A stretch of DNA of 51,217 nucleotides from an uncultured Oscillospiraceae bacterium. Lineage in GTDB: Bacteria > Bacillota > Clostridia > Oscillospirales > Oscillospiraceae. The notes beneath the pieces were generated by a model. That model was not told the DNA's origin. It did not search any database and was given only the letters and a program-made list of their open reading frames with translations. Location: NCBI GenBank assembly GCA_910584805.1, contig CAJUCB010000004.1, positions 1-51,217 on the forward strand. The letters run 5' to 3'. Positions 50,049-51,217 of this stretch are shown piece after piece. Position 1 is the first letter of the stretch. Each line of letters starts with the position of its first letter. The position numbers were made by a program, and so were the translations under genes.

Positions 50049-51217
50049 ATGAATCCCGCCATCGGAGTATGGGAAAAAATCCTGGATATGTTACGCAACC
50101 ACCTCACGGAGACCGCCGTGAACACCTGGTTTTCCGAAGTGGAGCCTGTGGCTCTGGAAGAGACCCGCTTCGTGCTGTACATCCCCTCCCCTATCATCCA
50201 AAACATCGTGCAAAACCGCTATGTGCCCGACATCCAAAAGGCGCTCTATGAGCTCTTCGCCTCGGAGATGGACGTGCTGATCCTGGGGGAAGGGCAGCGG
50301 GAGAAGTACACCCACAAGGACTCCTCCTCCCGCTTCCTCCCCGGCACGGAGGACTACACCTTCGAGCGCTTCGTGGTGGGCAGCTCCAACAAGTTTGCCC
50401 ACGCCGCCGCCCTGGCGGTGTCCCAAAAGCCCGGGGAGAGCTACAACCCCCTGTTCATCCACGGGGAGTCCGGCTTGGGCAAAACCCACCTGCTCTACGC
50501 CATCGCCCACGCCATCCACAACGCCCACCCCGACTACCGCATCGTCTACATCCGGGGGGACGCCTTCACCAACGAGCTCATCCGGGCCATCCAGAAGGGC
50601 AAGAACCAGGAGTTCCGGAACAAGTACCGCTCGGCGGACGTGTTCCTCATGGACGACGTGCAGTTCATCGCCGGCCGGGACTCCACCCAGGAGGAGATGT
50701 TCCACACCTTCAACACCCTCTTTGAGGAAAAAAAGCAGATCGTCTTTACCGCCGACCGTCCCCCCAAGGAGATGCTGCGCCTAGAGGACCGCTTGAAAAC
50801 CCGCTTTGAATGGGGCCTGCTGGCGGACATCCAGCCCCCGGACTACGAAACCCGTATGGCCATCATCAAGAACAAGTCCATCCGCATGGGGGTGGAGCTG
50901 CCGGAAGAGGTTTTGCAATATGTGGCGGAGAACATCACCGCCAACGTGCGGCAGATCGAGGGCACCGTGAACAAAATCCTGGCCTACCGGGACCTGCTGG
51001 ACAGCAAGGTGGACGCCACCTCCGTCACCCGGGCGGTGCGGGACATGCTCAAGGACACCACGGACATCCTCCCCACCCCCGACGTAATCATCGACGAGGT
51101 GAGCAAGTTCTTCAACATGACCGAGACGGCCCTCCGGGGCCAGGCCCGGGCCAAGGACACCACCTTCCCCCGGCACATCGCCATGTACCTGATCCGGGAG
51201 ATGACCAAGCTCTCCCT
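50049..51217 (+). CDS. dnaA: Chromosomal replication initiator DnaA, 3' end outside the window
   Basis: 389 codons are visible from ATG 50049 (AAAGGAGAG upstream). Domain I (1-80, VWEKILDMLRNHLTETAVNTWF), a very short domain II, domain III AAA+ core starting at YTFERFVVGSSNKFAHAAA with Walker A GESGLGKTH, Walker B VFLMDDVQF, sensor 1 and the arginine-finger region LRLEDRLKTRFEWGL, and the start of domain IV. The DNA-binding signature of domain IV is just beginning at the edge (ARAKDTTFPRHIAMYL). It opens oriC for replication. Confidence 0.97.
   Translation, partial: MNPAIGVWEKILDMLRNHLTETAVNTWFSEVEPVALEETRFVLYIPSPIIQNIVQNRYVPDIQKALYELFASEMDVLILGEGQREKYTHKDSSSRFLPGTEDYTFERFVVGSSNKFAHAAALAVSQKPGESYNPLFIHGESGLGKTHLLYAIAHAIHNAHPDYRIVYIRGDAFTNELIRAIQKGKNQEFRNKYRSADVFLMDDVQFIAGRDSTQEEMFHTFNTLFEEKKQIVFTADRPPKEMLRLEDRLKTRFEWGLLADIQPPDYETRMAIIKNKSIRMGVELPEEVLQYVAENITANVRQIEGTVNKILAYRDLLDSKVDATSVTRAVRDMLKDTTDILPTPDVIIDEVSKFFNMTETALRGQARAKDTTFPRHIAMYLIREMTKLS

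Overview
The window is GC-rich chromosomal DNA from a Gram-positive anaerobe, most likely a clostridium of the Oscillospiraceae type (Flavonifractor/Intestinimonas-like). This rests on the Bce-type two-component system and transporter, a T-box leader, a Bacillus-type LexA box, RicT next to holB, a TatD-linked radical SAM protein and the rpmH/dnaA divergence at the right end. The genus is inference.

Layout. 1-660: the 3' end of a tRNA-Gly, its terminator and a gene-free stretch rich in hairpins. 0.69-8.5 kb: a DUF1836/TatD/radical-SAM operon that runs on into a Bce-type response regulator and kinase (the kinase with an apparent frameshift), an orphan amidase on the other strand, then the BceAB-like transporter behind a palindromic operator. 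8.6-14.1 kb (minus): small coiled-coil gene, mfd, pth, prs. 14.2-18.1 kb (plus): lipoprotein foldase, HtrA protease, SDR oxidoreductase. 18.2-21.3 kb: Met-specific T-box and metN-metI-metQ. 21.3-25.6 kb: a FeoA-FeoB fusion without a GTPase domain, a MoxR/VWA pair and an HTH-zinc-ribbon regulator. 25.8-28.9 kb: an AT-richer island with a DUF1430-type permease, an ABC ATPase and an unknown protein. 28.9-34.1 kb (minus): cinA, thiI, a hairpin-rich intergenic element, comM and an Rpn-type nuclease. 34.2-36 kb: patatin and a MaoC-like hydratase. 36-40.2 kb (minus): lexA, a large degenerate P-type-ATPase-like protein, rlmB. 40.3-43.4 kb (plus): DEAD-box helicase, DUF2156 protein, GNAT. 43.5-49.8 kb (minus): ricT, holB, an esterase, then khpB, yidC, yidD, rnpA, rpmH. 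50.0 kb to the end: dnaA, cut by the window edge. The chromosomal origin is therefore near the right edge.

Genes that work together: BceR/BceS-like sensor pair, BceAB-like pump and the operator between them (envelope antibiotic sensing); T-box plus MetNIQ (methionine uptake under tRNA control); PpiC lipoprotein and HtrA (secreted protein quality control); rpmH-rnpA-yidD-yidC-khpB (translation, tRNA processing and membrane insertion); holB-ricT; LexA with its own SOS box.

Best candidates for something undescribed: (1) the 853-aa protein at 36860-39421, which follows the eight-helix layout of P1B-type pumps but lacks every catalytic motif and carries a long disordered N-terminus; (2) the FeoA-FeoB membrane fusion lacking the whole G domain; (3) the AT-rich ABC island, whose ATPase has lost about four residues directly after Walker A; (4) the multi-hairpin element between comM and thiI, bounded by near-identical 22-bp repeats copied from the 3' end of comM. 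All identifications come from reading motifs by eye; no database search was run.
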